The notes beneath the pieces were generated by a model. That model had not been told where the DNA came from, made no database searches, and saw nothing but the letters and a program-made list of their open reading frames with translations. From positions 2,852,001-2,916,000 of the forward strand of contig NZ_LT670817.1 in assembly GCF_900129425.1 (NCBI RefSeq): a stretch of DNA of 64,000 nt, read 5' to 3'. Both the position numbers and the translations under genes were made by a program. The DNA is from Bradyrhizobium erythrophlei. Lineage in GTDB: Bacteria > Pseudomonadota > Alphaproteobacteria > Rhizobiales > Xanthobacteraceae. Position 1 is the first letter of the stretch. Each line of letters opens with the position of its first letter. Shown piece by piece: positions 20,560 to 28,507 of the stretch.

Positions 20560-22334
20560 GCACAACGCGCCGCCTCGCCGCCATCCTTGCCGCCGACGTG
20601 GTCGGTTATTCCCGCCTCGTCAGCGCCGATGAAGCCGGCGCGCTGGCGCGGCTGGCTACGCTACGGCGCGAAATTATCGAACCAACCATCGCCGGACATT
20701 CCGGTCGTCTGTTCAAGGTGATGGGCGATGGCTTTCTGGTCGAGTTTGCCAGCGCGGTTCAGGCTGTCACCTGCGCGATGGCGATTCAAAGGGAAACCGA
20801 AGCGGCGGCGGTTCCGCTCGACGACGCCAAAAAGATGCGGCTGCGGATCGGGATCCACGTCGGCGACGTGATGGTGGAAGGCGATGATCTGATGGGGGAC
20901 GGCGTCAACATCGCCGCGCGGCTGGAGGGCATCGCGGCACCCGGCGGCATCTCCGTCTCCCGCGCCGTGCACGACCAGGTCCGCGACCGGATCGATGTCG
21001 GATTTGACGATAAGGGCGAAATCACGCTCAAGAATATCGGGCGGCCGGTGCAGGTGTTCGCGGTCGGCGGTGCAAAAGGCGCAACCGAAAAGCCGGCGGC
21101 TGAAGCGTCACCAATGCTCGCGCTTCCCGACAAGCCCTCGATCGCCGTGCTGCCGTTCCAGAACATGTCGGGCGATCCGGAGCAGGAGTATTTCGCCGAC
21201 GGCATGGTGGAGGACATCATCACGGCGCTGTCGCGGTTCAAGTCGCTGTTCGTGATCGCGCGCAATTCAAGCTTTACCTATAAGGGCCGCGCCGTCGACA
21301 TCAAACAGGTCGGGCGCGAACTCGGCGTTCGCTATGTGCTGGAAGGAAGCGTCAGGAAAGCGGGAAATCGCGTTCGCATTACCGGTCAGCTGATCGAGGC
21401 CACCACAGGCCGGCATCTGTGGGCGGACAAATTCGACGGCGCGCTGGAGGACGTGTTCGGCCTTCAAGATCAAATAACCACAAGCGTTGTGGGCTTGATC
21501 GCGCCGACACTGGAGCGGGCCGAGATCGAGCGAACAAAACAAAAGCCTACCGACCGACTGGACAGCTATGACTTCTACCTGCGCGGGATGGCGCTGGCGA
21601 ACAGGGGGAGATCGCTGCCTGAGGCGCGCCAGTTTTTCAAAAAGGCTTTTGAGCTGGACCCGGAATATGGCGCCGCCTACGCGATGGCGGCCTGGACGCT
21701 CATGATGCAACAGACGATCAGCGGCGTGCCTCTATCCGCCGAAATGCGATCCGAAGGCATTCGGCTTGCCCATCAGGCATCGGCGGTCGGAAGCGACGAT
21801 GCTTTTGCGCTGGCCCGATCCGGGCATGTCCTGACCTATCTCGGGCACGAATATGATCGGGGAGCGTCGCTGGTCGAGCAGGCGGTCGCGCTCAATCCGA
21901 ATCTCGCCATGGCGTGGCACGCCAGGGGTTGGGTCTCTTTGATGTGCGGCGATGCGGAACGCTCCGTCGAGAGCTTCGAGCGGATGATCCGGTTGAGTCC
22001 GCTCGATCCATTGCGGATCGGGGCCTGGAACGGGTCTGCGTTCGCGTTTTTTCATCTGCGCCGGTACGAAGAGGGCTGCGCGGTGGCGATGAAATCAATC
22101 CAGTTCGCCGCCAACGCGCATACGCTCGGAGCATTGATCGTGAATTTGGCTGGCGCCGGACGTGAAGTTGAAGCGCGCGAAGCGGTCGCGCAACTCGTCA
22201 AATTGCAGCCTGATTTTCGCGCTTCGCATGTCCACGAAGCTTTTCCGATCCGCTCAGCCGACGAGCGCAACCGGATGGCCGCCGCACTTCGCGAAGCGGG
22301 CTTGCCGGACCAGCGCAAGATGGTTTTAAGTTGA
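20556..22334 (+). CDS. Second class III adenylate/guanylate cyclase with TPR region
   Basis: A 592-residue paralogue of the preceding gene, translationally coupled to it through ATGA at 20556-20559. The catalytic aspartates are D14 in LAADVVGYSR and D58 in VMGDGFLVEF; LMGDGVNIAARLEG follows. The TolB-like segment and TPR-like C-terminus are in the same order. The proteins have diverged through most of their length, yet 80 bp (21117-21196 versus 19366-19445) are identical base for base. That suggests recent gene conversion or very strong constraint on that segment. The longer frame upstream overlaps the first cyclase and is not used. The two may form homodimers or a heterodimer; the stimulus is unknown. 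Confidence 0.92.
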   Translation: MSTTRRLAAILAADVVGYSRLVSADEAGALARLATLRREIIEPTIAGHSGRLFKVMGDGFLVEFASAVQAVTCAMAIQRETEAAAVPLDDAKKMRLRIGIHVGDVMVEGDDLMGDGVNIAARLEGIAAPGGISVSRAVHDQVRDRIDVGFDDKGEITLKNIGRPVQVFAVGGAKGATEKPAAEASPMLALPDKPSIAVLPFQNMSGDPEQEYFADGMVEDIITALSRFKSLFVIARNSSFTYKGRAVDIKQVGRELGVRYVLEGSVRKAGNRVRITGQLIEATTGRHLWADKFDGALEDVFGLQDQITTSVVGLIAPTLERAEIERTKQKPTDRLDSYDFYLRGMALANRGRSLPEARQFFKKAFELDPEYGAAYAMAAWTLMMQQTISGVPLSAEMRSEGIRLAHQASAVGSDDAFALARSGHVLTYLGHEYDRGASLVEQAVALNPNLAMAWHARGWVSLMCGDAERSVESFERMIRLSPLDPLRIGAWNGSAFAFFHLRRYEEGCAVAMKSIQFAANAHTLGALIVNLAGAGREVEAREAVAQLVKLQPDFRASHVHEAFPIRSADERNRMAAALREAGLPDQRKMVLS

Positions 22335-22344
22335 ATCGGTGCCC

Positions 22345-22505
22345 TTCACCTCTCCCCAGCGGGGAGAGGTCGATTTGCCAACGGGTCGGCGCGAAGCGCC
22401 GCCCGATGATAAACTCAGCAAATCGGGTGAGGGGGTGCTGCACCAACGATAGACCGTAACCCCTCACCCGGCGCTACGCGCCGACCTCTCCCGATGTGAG
22501 AGGTA
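22345..22505. repeat. Palindromic repeat cluster downstream of the cyclase pair
   Basis: The first unit is ACCTCTCCCC-AGC-GGGGAGAGGT at 22348-22370, a perfect 10-bp-arm hairpin that could end the cyclase transcript. A second pair, CGGGTGAGGGG near 22424 and CCCCTCACCCG at 22460-22470, encloses a 25-bp loop, and short GGCGCTACGCGCC and CCTCTCCCGATGTGAGAGG stems follow. Such tracts are common between genes in bradyrhizobia. No gene is seen from 22335 to 22590. Confidence 0.6.
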
Positions 22506-22593
22506 AAGTTTCCGCTGCGTCGCAGATCAATCTAACTTCATCTCATCACGCTTTAGCGCGCAGGGCGGGCAAAGCCTCGGTCCCGCGCCCGAA

Positions 22594-22665
22594 ATGAGAT
22601 GGAAGCCCCAGGAAAAGATCGAGAAGATCATTGATGGGCTTCGGCTCGCGGGGCTTCCGGAATGA
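22594..22665 (+). pseudogene. Relic of a third cyclase-TPR gene (C-terminal end only)
   Basis: A short frame reads MRWKPQEKIEKIIDGLRLAG followed by LPE and a stop. It closely matches the C-terminal ends of the two upstream cyclases (GLRLAGLGE and ALREAGLPDQ). It sits on the same strand 260 bp past the second gene, separated from it by palindromic repeats, with nothing cyclase-like before it. The simplest reading is that a third tandem copy was deleted down to its tail. The evidence is about 15 similar residues, so it stays tentative. Confidence 0.5.
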
Positions 22666-22704
22666 CCGTCCGTAACGTCCCAGGCGTGAGGCTGCATCGT
22701 CAGG

Positions 22705-23496
22705 CTATTGCAGCCGGTCCAGACGAAGCCGCTGACGGTCGTCGGTAAGACGCCACGCCGCCAGATAGGATGCGGCCAACGCCGATAGTCCGCTGCCGCC
22801 CGACAACAGGAACATCAGGAGGATCTGATATTTGACGGCCTCGAGCGGATCGAGCCCCGCAAGAATCTGTCCCGTCATGATGCCCGGCAACGTCACGATT
22901 CCGGCGGCCGACATTTGATTGATGATGGGCAACAGGCCGCGCCGGATGGCCTCGCGCACCAGCGGCGCGATGGCTTCGCGGTAGCTTTCGCCGAGCGACA
23001 GTCGCGCTTCTATGGCTTGCCGCTCGCGCCGGACCGAGCCCAAAAAGCTGTCCAGCGACAGGCTGGCGGAATTCAGAACGCTGCCGAGAATGATGCCCGC
23101 CAGTGGGATCGCATAATGTGGATCGAACCAGGGCTGCGGCCGGATCGCCGTGGTCAACGCAAGAATCGACGTGACAAACGTGGCAAAGCCGACGCTGACA
23201 AACCCGATGACGATGTTTGAATGATCCCTGAACCGGCGTTCTGGCCGGGCCGCGACCTCGCGCGCGGCGACCAGCACCATGACGAGAACGAGCAGCAGCG
23301 TGGCCGCCGGGTTGTTCAGCGTAAAGATGAAACGGAGCACATAGCCCACCGCGACAAGCTGGACGACCATTCTTGCCGCGGCGAAGCCGATCTGCCGATG
23401 CAGCCGAAGCTTGAGCCAGATTGACAACGCCGCATCGAGAATGATCAGCGAGGCGGCGATGGAGATGTCAAACGGTGTCAGCAGTATCGGGTTCAT
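22705..23496 (-). CDS. fetB: ABC transporter permease, FetB/UPF0014 family
   Basis: A 263-residue integral membrane protein with seven predicted helices. It has the family segments ARMVVQLVAVGYVLRFIF, GIILGSVLNSASLSLD and LPGIMTGQILAGLDPLEAVKYQI. In E. coli FetAB takes part in iron homeostasis and oxidative-stress resistance, proposed as an iron exporter; that role is assumed here from the family. The ATG lies in a 4-bp overlap with the stop of the ATPase gene, so the pair is one coupled operon, ATPase first. Confidence 0.88.
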   Translation of the reverse strand: MNPILLTPFDISIAASLIILDAALSIWLKLRLHRQIGFAAARMVVQLVAVGYVLRFIFTLNNPAATLLLVLVMVLVAAREVAARPERRFRDHSNIVIGFVSVGFATFVTSILALTTAIRPQPWFDPHYAIPLAGIILGSVLNSASLSLDSFLGSVRRERQAIEARLSLGESYREAIAPLVREAIRRGLLPIINQMSAAGIVTLPGIMTGQILAGLDPLEAVKYQILLMFLLSGGSGLSALAASYLAAWRLTDDRQRLRLDRLQ

Positions 23497-24098
23497 GGCG
23501 TTTGCAGCTGTCCCGCCACCATGCGATAGCGCTGATCGCCCAGGCGTTCGGCCTGGTTTGGATCGTGCGTCACCAGCAGGATGGACGTCCCGGTTGCCTT
23601 TCGTTCACGCAGCAGCGCTTCTACCTTGATGACCGACTCCTCATCCAGGGGGCCCGTCGGTTCGTCCAGAAGCAGGACGGGCGGGGATTGCAGCAAGGCC
23701 CTGACAAGCGACAAGCGTTGCTTCTCACCGGTGGATAATTGCGCGACCGGTGCGTCCATGAGGTCGGGCCGAAGTCCAAGGCGGGCCGCCAGGGCTGCGA
23801 CCTCGCTTCGCCTGTTGACGTCGAAATGTTCGATCACCCGGTCCGCCCACCAACCGGATTCTGCGGATACGTAGGTCGTCTGTCTTCGCCATTGCGGGGC
23901 GGGGATCGAGGTGCGCTCTGTTCCATTCAGCCAGACCTGGCCTTCGTTGGGATCGAGGTCGGCAATCATGCGAAGAAAGAGGCTCTTGCCGGATCCCGAC
24001 GGGCCGGTGATGGCGGCGCACGCGCCCGTTCCGAGCTCCAGCTCGAACGGGCCGGCGAACGCCGTGCGGAGATCTTTTACAAGGAGCACCGTCGCCAT
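23493..24098 (-). CDS. fetA: ABC transporter ATP-binding protein, FetA-like
   Basis: A compact 201-residue ATPase that should energise the FetB permease with which it overlaps. It has Walker A (GPSGSGKS), the signature LSTGEKQR and Walker B with D-loop (VLLLDEPTGPLDEES); the switch histidine is in LVTHDPNQ. ATG 24098 is the only sensible start. Ninety-four bases separate it from the Bug-protein gene upstream, and most of that gap is the relic described at 24124-24180. Confidence 0.9.
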   Translation of the reverse strand: MATVLLVKDLRTAFAGPFELELGTGACAAITGPSGSGKSLFLRMIADLDPNEGQVWLNGTERTSIPAPQWRRQTTYVSAESGWWADRVIEHFDVNRRSEVAALAARLGLRPDLMDAPVAQLSTGEKQRLSLVRALLQSPPVLLLDEPTGPLDEESVIKVEALLRERKATGTSILLVTHDPNQAERLGDQRYRMVAGQLQTP

Positions 24099-24123
24099 CG
24101 AATTCCCTTGTCTTCAGCGGCGA

Positions 24124-24180
24124 GGACGCCTTGCCGATACGGTTGAGCTTGAACACCTTGTCGATCGACAATTGCGGATG
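24124..24180 (-). pseudogene. Relic of a second zinc-less quinone oxidoreductase (fragment)
   Basis: Read on the minus strand, this stretch gives HPQLSIDKVFKLNRIGKASS. It is nearly the same as KLQLPIDKVFAFDDIGKAFE in the oxidoreductase at 25264-26232. On the DNA level a 24-base block at 24152-24175 matches 25342-25365 with one difference. The fragment has no start and runs out within 20 codons. It looks like the tail of a duplicated copy left after deletion, so the Bug gene now sits between an intact copy and a remnant. Confidence 0.55.
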
Positions 24181-24192
24181 CCTCGCAGTCCG

Positions 24193-25191
24193 CTACTCCA
24201 CCTTCTCGATGGCGGCGCCCTCGATCACTTTTTTCCATTTTTCGGTCTCGGCGACGATCATCGCGCCAAAGGCCTCCGGCGTGCCAATCAGGGGATCGCC
24301 ACCCAATTCGACCAGCCGCTTCTTCATTTCCGGTTCGGCCAGCACCGCATTGATATCCTGGTTCAGCTTCTCGATGATTTCTTTCGGCGTGTCCTTGGGC
24401 GCGCCCATGCCGAACAGCGCGCTGGCCTCATAGCCCGGCACGGTTTCGCCGACGGTCGGCGTGTCCGGCAACTGGGAAGACCGTGTCGCAGAGGTCACGG
24501 CCAGCACGCGCAAGGTGCCGGCGCGGACGTGCTGGATGATCGAGGGCATGCTGTCGAACATCACCTGGACCTGGCCGCCGAGCAGATCGTTGATCGCGGG
24601 TCCCGAGCCGCGGTAGGGCACGTGCTGCATCCTGGCATCAGTCATGGCCATGAACATTTCGCCGGACAGATGCACCGACGTGCCGTTGCCCGCTGAGGCC
24701 ATGTTGACCTTGCCCGGGTTGGCCTTCACGTAGGCGATGAACTCGGCGACCGTCTTCGCCTCGACTTGCCCATTCACCGTCATCACGTTCGGCACCCGCA
24801 TGAACGACGCGACCGGCGCGATATCGCGCGGGAAATTGAAATTCAGTTTGGAATAGAGGGAGGTGTTGATGAAGTTGGCGGGATTGACCAGCAGCACGGT
24901 GTAGCCATCGGGTTTGGCATTGATCACCGATTCGGTGGCGATGTTGCCGCCGGCGCCGGGCTTGTTCTCTATCAGGAATTGCTGGCCCAGCCGCTCCGAC
25001 AGCCGCTGGCCGATCAACCGCGCAATGATGTCGTTGGAACCCCCGGGTGCGAAGCCGACAACCCAGTGTACCGGCCGCGTCGGATAGTCCAAGGCCGAAG
25101 CGCCGCCGATCGAAGTCATTGCCGAAACGCCAATCGCGATCAGACAAATAGCGGTGCGACGCAGAACCACGCAAGTCTCCCCAACGGACAT
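24193..25191 (-). CDS. Bug/TctC-family periplasmic substrate-binding protein
   Basis: About 332 residues with an N-terminal signal-type helix (RRTAICLIAIGVSAMTSIG, cleavage probably near ASA-LDYP). Then come the family blocks YPTRPVHWVVGFAPGGSND, ENKPGAGGNIATESV, GNGTSVHLSGEMF and YRGSGPAINDLLGG. These proteins bind small organic acids or amides in the periplasm. No TctA or TctB membrane genes are near, so it is an orphan binding protein, as most members are. The start is ATG 25191; a TTG at 25224 is possible. The gene follows the oxidoreductase and nitronate monooxygenase genes on the same strand with 36-72 bp gaps. Confidence 0.88.
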   Translation of the reverse strand: MSVGETCVVLRRTAICLIAIGVSAMTSIGGASALDYPTRPVHWVVGFAPGGSNDIIARLIGQRLSERLGQQFLIENKPGAGGNIATESVINAKPDGYTVLLVNPANFINTSLYSKLNFNFPRDIAPVASFMRVPNVMTVNGQVEAKTVAEFIAYVKANPGKVNMASAGNGTSVHLSGEMFMAMTDARMQHVPYRGSGPAINDLLGGQVQVMFDSMPSIIQHVRAGTLRVLAVTSATRSSQLPDTPTVGETVPGYEASALFGMGAPKDTPKEIIEKLNQDINAVLAEPEMKKRLVELGGDPLIGTPEAFGAMIVAETEKWKKVIEGAAIEKVE

Positions 25192-25263
25192 TCTTGATGC
25201 GGTCCGCTCTTGTTGAATGGACAACCGCCCGCGTCATTACGGGCAAAGCCTGACGCGGTCAGC

Positions 25264-26232
25264 CTACAGCGTCACCACGATCTTGCCGAGATGCTTGTTG
25301 GCTTCCATGTGCTCGAACGCCTTGCCGATATCGTCGAAGGCAAACACCTTGTCGATCGGCAATTGCAGCTTTCGAGATTCAACCGCACCCCAGATATCCT
25401 TGCGGACTTCATCAAAAATCTCGCGGATTTCCTCGATCGAGCGGGTGCGGAAGGTGACGCCGATATAGTTGATGCGGCGCGCGGCGTGCAGGTCGAAGTT
25501 GAAATCGGCGTGGGTGCCGCCGAGCCGGCCGACATTGACGATGCGGCCCTTGACCCTGGTGGCCGCGAGATTTTGGCTCGCGACCTTGCCCGAGACCTGG
25601 TCGACGATCAGGTCGACGCCTTCGCCGCCGGTTGCTTCCAGGACTTGCTTGACCCAGCCGGGATCGCTGGAATCCACCGCCAGATCGGCGCCGAACTCCT
25701 TCAGGCGGCCACGGCGTCCCGCATCGGTCGATGAGCCGATCACGAGTTTGGCGCCCTTGAGTTTTGCGATCTGCAGCGCCATCAGGCCGACGCCGGAGCT
25801 TGCGCCCTGGATCAGGACGGTCTGGCCGGGCTGCAAGGCGCCGTTGGTCACGACCGCATTGTGCATGGTGGCCAGCGCGACGGGGAGGGTGGCCGCTTCC
25901 TCGAAGTTCATGTTGGAGGGTGCGCGAAACAGCCGGCCGTGATCGGCCAGGGTATATTCGGCGAATGCGGCGCCGCCGGAGCCCATCACCTTGTCGCCGA
26001 TCTTGACGCCCTTGGCCTCGGGTCCGAGTCCGGCGATCTCGCCCGCCCATTCCATGCCCAGCACGGTGCCGGCGCCGCCGGCACTGCCATGCGCGTGACC
26101 CTTGGTCATCCCGAGGTCGGCGCGGTTGAGGCCGCAGGCGTGCACCTTCACCAGCACTTGCGTGCCCTTCGGCGCGGGTTTTGCCACGTCGCTGATTTCA
26201 GCGCCGTTGGCGCCGTAGACATAAGCCTTCAT
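25264..26232 (-). CDS. NADPH:quinone oxidoreductase-like medium-chain dehydrogenase
   Basis: A 322-residue medium-chain reductase of the zinc-free quinone oxidoreductase branch. The N-terminal GroES-like part has ACGLNRADLGMTKG, without the catalytic zinc cysteine. The Rossmann motif is VLIQGASSGVGLMALQIAK, then IVDQVSGK and GRIVNVGRLGG. It would reduce quinones or enoyl/enone substrates with NADPH. It may form an operon with the nitronate monooxygenase 36 bp upstream. The substrate cannot be told from sequence. Confidence 0.88.
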   Translation of the reverse strand: MKAYVYGANGAEISDVAKPAPKGTQVLVKVHACGLNRADLGMTKGHAHGSAGGAGTVLGMEWAGEIAGLGPEAKGVKIGDKVMGSGGAAFAEYTLADHGRLFRAPSNMNFEEAATLPVALATMHNAVVTNGALQPGQTVLIQGASSGVGLMALQIAKLKGAKLVIGSSTDAGRRGRLKEFGADLAVDSSDPGWVKQVLEATGGEGVDLIVDQVSGKVASQNLAATRVKGRIVNVGRLGGTHADFNFDLHAARRINYIGVTFRTRSIEEIREIFDEVRKDIWGAVESRKLQLPIDKVFAFDDIGKAFEHMEANKHLGKIVVTL

Positions 26233-26268
26233 GGGATCATTTCCGGTTGGTTGTTGAAGCGAAGCCGC

Positions 26269-27264
26269 TTATTCCGCGGCCTGACGCCGCGCGCCCGACA
26301 TCATGCCTTCGAGCCGGCTTCGAATGATGGCCTCCGCGTCGCGCATGATGCGCGACACCAGTTCGGCGCAGGTCGGAATGTCATGGATCAATCCCTGCAC
26401 CTGCCCCGCGGACCAGATGCCTTCGTCGGCGTCGCCTGACGCGTAGACCATCTTGCCGCGGGCGCCGGCCACGAGATCGCGGACCTGCTCGAAGGTAGCA
26501 CCCTCCTTCTCCAAGGCGACGACCTTGGTGCTGACCGCATTCTTGGCGACGCGCGAGGTGTTGCGCATGGTGCGGAAAATCAATTCGGTCTCGCGTTCGT
26601 CGTTGGCGACGATCTTCTTCTTGATCAACTGATGGATCGGGCTCTCCTTGGTGCACATGAAACGCGTGCCCATGTTGATGCCTTCGGCGCCGAGCGCCAG
26701 CGCTGCGACCAGGCCGCGGCCGTCGCCGAAGCCGCCCGAGGCGATCATCGGAATTTTCACTTTATCGGCGGCGACGGGAATCAGGATCAGGCCCGGCGTA
26801 TCGTCCTCGCCGGGATGGCCGGCGCATTCAAAACCGTCGATCGAGATCGCGTCGACGCCCATGCGCTCGGCCGAGAGCGCATGGCGGACGCTGGTGCATT
26901 TGTGCACGACCACGATGCCGTGCTTCTTGAATTCGGTGACGTGTTCCTGCGGCTTGTTGCCGGCGGTCTCGACGATCTTGATGCCGCTTTCGATGATGGC
27001 CTGGCGATACTCCGCGTAGGGCGGCGGCTTGATCGAGGGAAGAATGGTCAGGTTGACGCCGAACGGCTTGTCGGTGAGCGAGCGGCAGCGCGCGATCTCT
27101 TTTGTCAGGTCCTCGGGCGTCGGCTGCGTCAGCGCCGTGATGAACCCGAGCGCGCCGGCGTTCGCAACGGCTGCGACCAGTTCGGCCCGGCCGACCCACT
27201 GCATTCCGCCCTGCACGATCGGGTGTTCGACCCCGACGAGTTCGGTAAACCGCGTTTTTATCAT
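26269..27264 (-). CDS. Nitronate monooxygenase (2-nitropropane dioxygenase family)
   Basis: A 331-residue FMN-dependent TIM-barrel enzyme that would oxidise alkyl nitronates to carbonyl compounds and nitrite. Motifs include HPIVQGGMQWVG at the start, NAGALGFITA, GIVVVHKCTSVRHAL, SIDGFECAGHPGEDD with the catalytic-type histidine, and PMIASGGFGDGRGLVAALALGAEGINMGTRF for the phosphate of FMN. The start is ATG 27264, with AGGGA upstream; codons further up are not family-like. The family also includes enoyl reductases, so the reaction is probable rather than certain. It is the first of three co-directional genes. Confidence 0.88.
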   Translation of the reverse strand: MIKTRFTELVGVEHPIVQGGMQWVGRAELVAAVANAGALGFITALTQPTPEDLTKEIARCRSLTDKPFGVNLTILPSIKPPPYAEYRQAIIESGIKIVETAGNKPQEHVTEFKKHGIVVVHKCTSVRHALSAERMGVDAISIDGFECAGHPGEDDTPGLILIPVAADKVKIPMIASGGFGDGRGLVAALALGAEGINMGTRFMCTKESPIHQLIKKKIVANDERETELIFRTMRNTSRVAKNAVSTKVVALEKEGATFEQVRDLVAGARGKMVYASGDADEGIWSAGQVQGLIHDIPTCAELVSRIMRDAEAIIRSRLEGMMSGARRQAAE

Positions 27265-27390
27265 TGCCGTTCCCTGATGGTTTGCCCCGGCGCGTAGCGC
27301 GCGCACTATCCGTTTCGGATTTTCGCGGGGCAGGATGCCGTCGCGCCCGGCAAATGTCCACCGGGCGTACCGCCGATCAGGGCAACACGA

Positions 27391-28407
27391 TCATGCAAAA
27401 ACCGGGGTTTTTGCGGGGGCCGGCCGATGGTCACCATACAGTCCGGCGATTTTCGCGCGCTGGGCAACCAGCGCCAGCACGGCGTCCAGCGCCGGCGTCG
27501 GAATCCCGGTCAACAAGCCCATTTCCTGAACCACCGTCACCAATGGATCGATCTCCATCGGGCGTCCGTGTTCGAGATCCTGCAGCATCGAGGTCTTGTG
27601 GGCACCGACCTTGCGCGCGCCCTCGATCCGCCGCTCGACGTCGACGCGGAACTTGACGCCGAAGGTTTCGGCGATCGCCTGGGTTTCCAGCATGATCGCC
27701 TTCGAGAGCGCGCGCGTGGTCGGATCGGAACAGATCACGTCAAGCGTGGCATGGGTCAACGCGCTGATCGGATTGAGGCAGACGTTGCCCCACAGCTTGA
27801 GCCAGATCTCGTCGCGGATGCGCTCGAGCACCGGGGCCTGCAACCCTGCCGCGACGAACAAGGCGGAAAGCCGCTCGACGTCCGGACTGATCTCTCCCGA
27901 CGGCTCGCCCAGGGGAAAGCGGTTGCCGTAGACATGGCGGATCACGCCGGGCGCCTCGATTTCGGTCGCGGGATAGACGATGCATCCGATTGCGCGCTGC
28001 GGCGTCAGCTCGCGCCACTGCCGGCCGCCGGGGTCGATGCTCTCCAGCGTCGCCCCCTCGTGGCGGCCGCCGTGCCGGTAGAAATACCAATAGGGAATCC
28101 CGTTGACCGCGGTGACGATGCGGGTTCGCGGGCCGAGCAGCGGCGCCATCGCCTCGATCGCGCCGGTGATGGAATGCGCCTTCAGGCAGACGATCACGAC
28201 ATCCTGCGGCCCGAGCTCGGCGGGGTTGTCGGTGCAGCGCGGCCGCACCACGCGTTCCTCGCCATCGATCAGTAATTTCAATCCGTTGGCGCGCATCGCG
28301 GCGAGATGGGCGCCGCGCGCGACGAGGCTGACATCGGCACCCGCGCGCACCAACTGCACTCCGAGATATCCGCCGATCGCGCCGGCGCCGTAGATGCAGA
28401 TTTTCAT
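27391..28407 (-). CDS. PanE-family (2-dehydropantoate 2-reductase-like) enzyme, candidate oxalyl-CoA reductase
   Basis: A 338-residue NAD(P)H-dependent reductase of the ketopantoate reductase family. The nucleotide motif is YGAGAIGGYLG at residues 6-16. The catalytic K204 and the N208 lie in IWLKLWGNVCLNPISALT. It is 35 residues longer than E. coli PanE. It follows a CBS-domain gene that has an oxalate-regulon operator in front, and the whole lies next to oxlT, frc and oxc. In Methylobacterium extorquens a PanE paralogue (PanE2) was shown to reduce oxalyl-CoA to glyoxylate during oxalate growth. That role fits here better than pantothenate synthesis, by inference from context. Ketopantoate reduction remains the alternative. 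Confidence 0.85.
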   Translation of the reverse strand: MKICIYGAGAIGGYLGVQLVRAGADVSLVARGAHLAAMRANGLKLLIDGEERVVRPRCTDNPAELGPQDVVIVCLKAHSITGAIEAMAPLLGPRTRIVTAVNGIPYWYFYRHGGRHEGATLESIDPGGRQWRELTPQRAIGCIVYPATEIEAPGVIRHVYGNRFPLGEPSGEISPDVERLSALFVAAGLQAPVLERIRDEIWLKLWGNVCLNPISALTHATLDVICSDPTTRALSKAIMLETQAIAETFGVKFRVDVERRIEGARKVGAHKTSMLQDLEHGRPMEIDPLVTVVQEMGLLTGIPTPALDAVLALVAQRAKIAGLYGDHRPAPAKTPVFA

Positions 28408-28454
28408 GAAATCTCTCGAACGGAATGATGGAAAATTTCAGCGCAGCTCACCCG

Positions 28455-28479
28455 CCGGCTTTGAGCATTTCAAAGCCGG
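28455..28479. other. Perfect 10-bp-arm hairpin between the CBS and panE-like genes
   Basis: CCGGCTTTGA-GCATT-TCAAAGCCGG lies in the 100-bp gap of a likely two-gene unit. No T-run follows on the minus strand, so it is not a standard terminator. It could be a processing or partial-attenuation structure, or one more dispersed palindrome. Confidence 0.5.
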
Positions 28480-28507
28480 GACGATGACGGACAACCGGAA
28501 GCTTTTG

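Noticed and set aside
22345..22505. CRISPR-like array in the repeat tract after the cyclases
   Set aside because: The units are different palindromes with no regular spacing or unique spacers; no cas genes are present.
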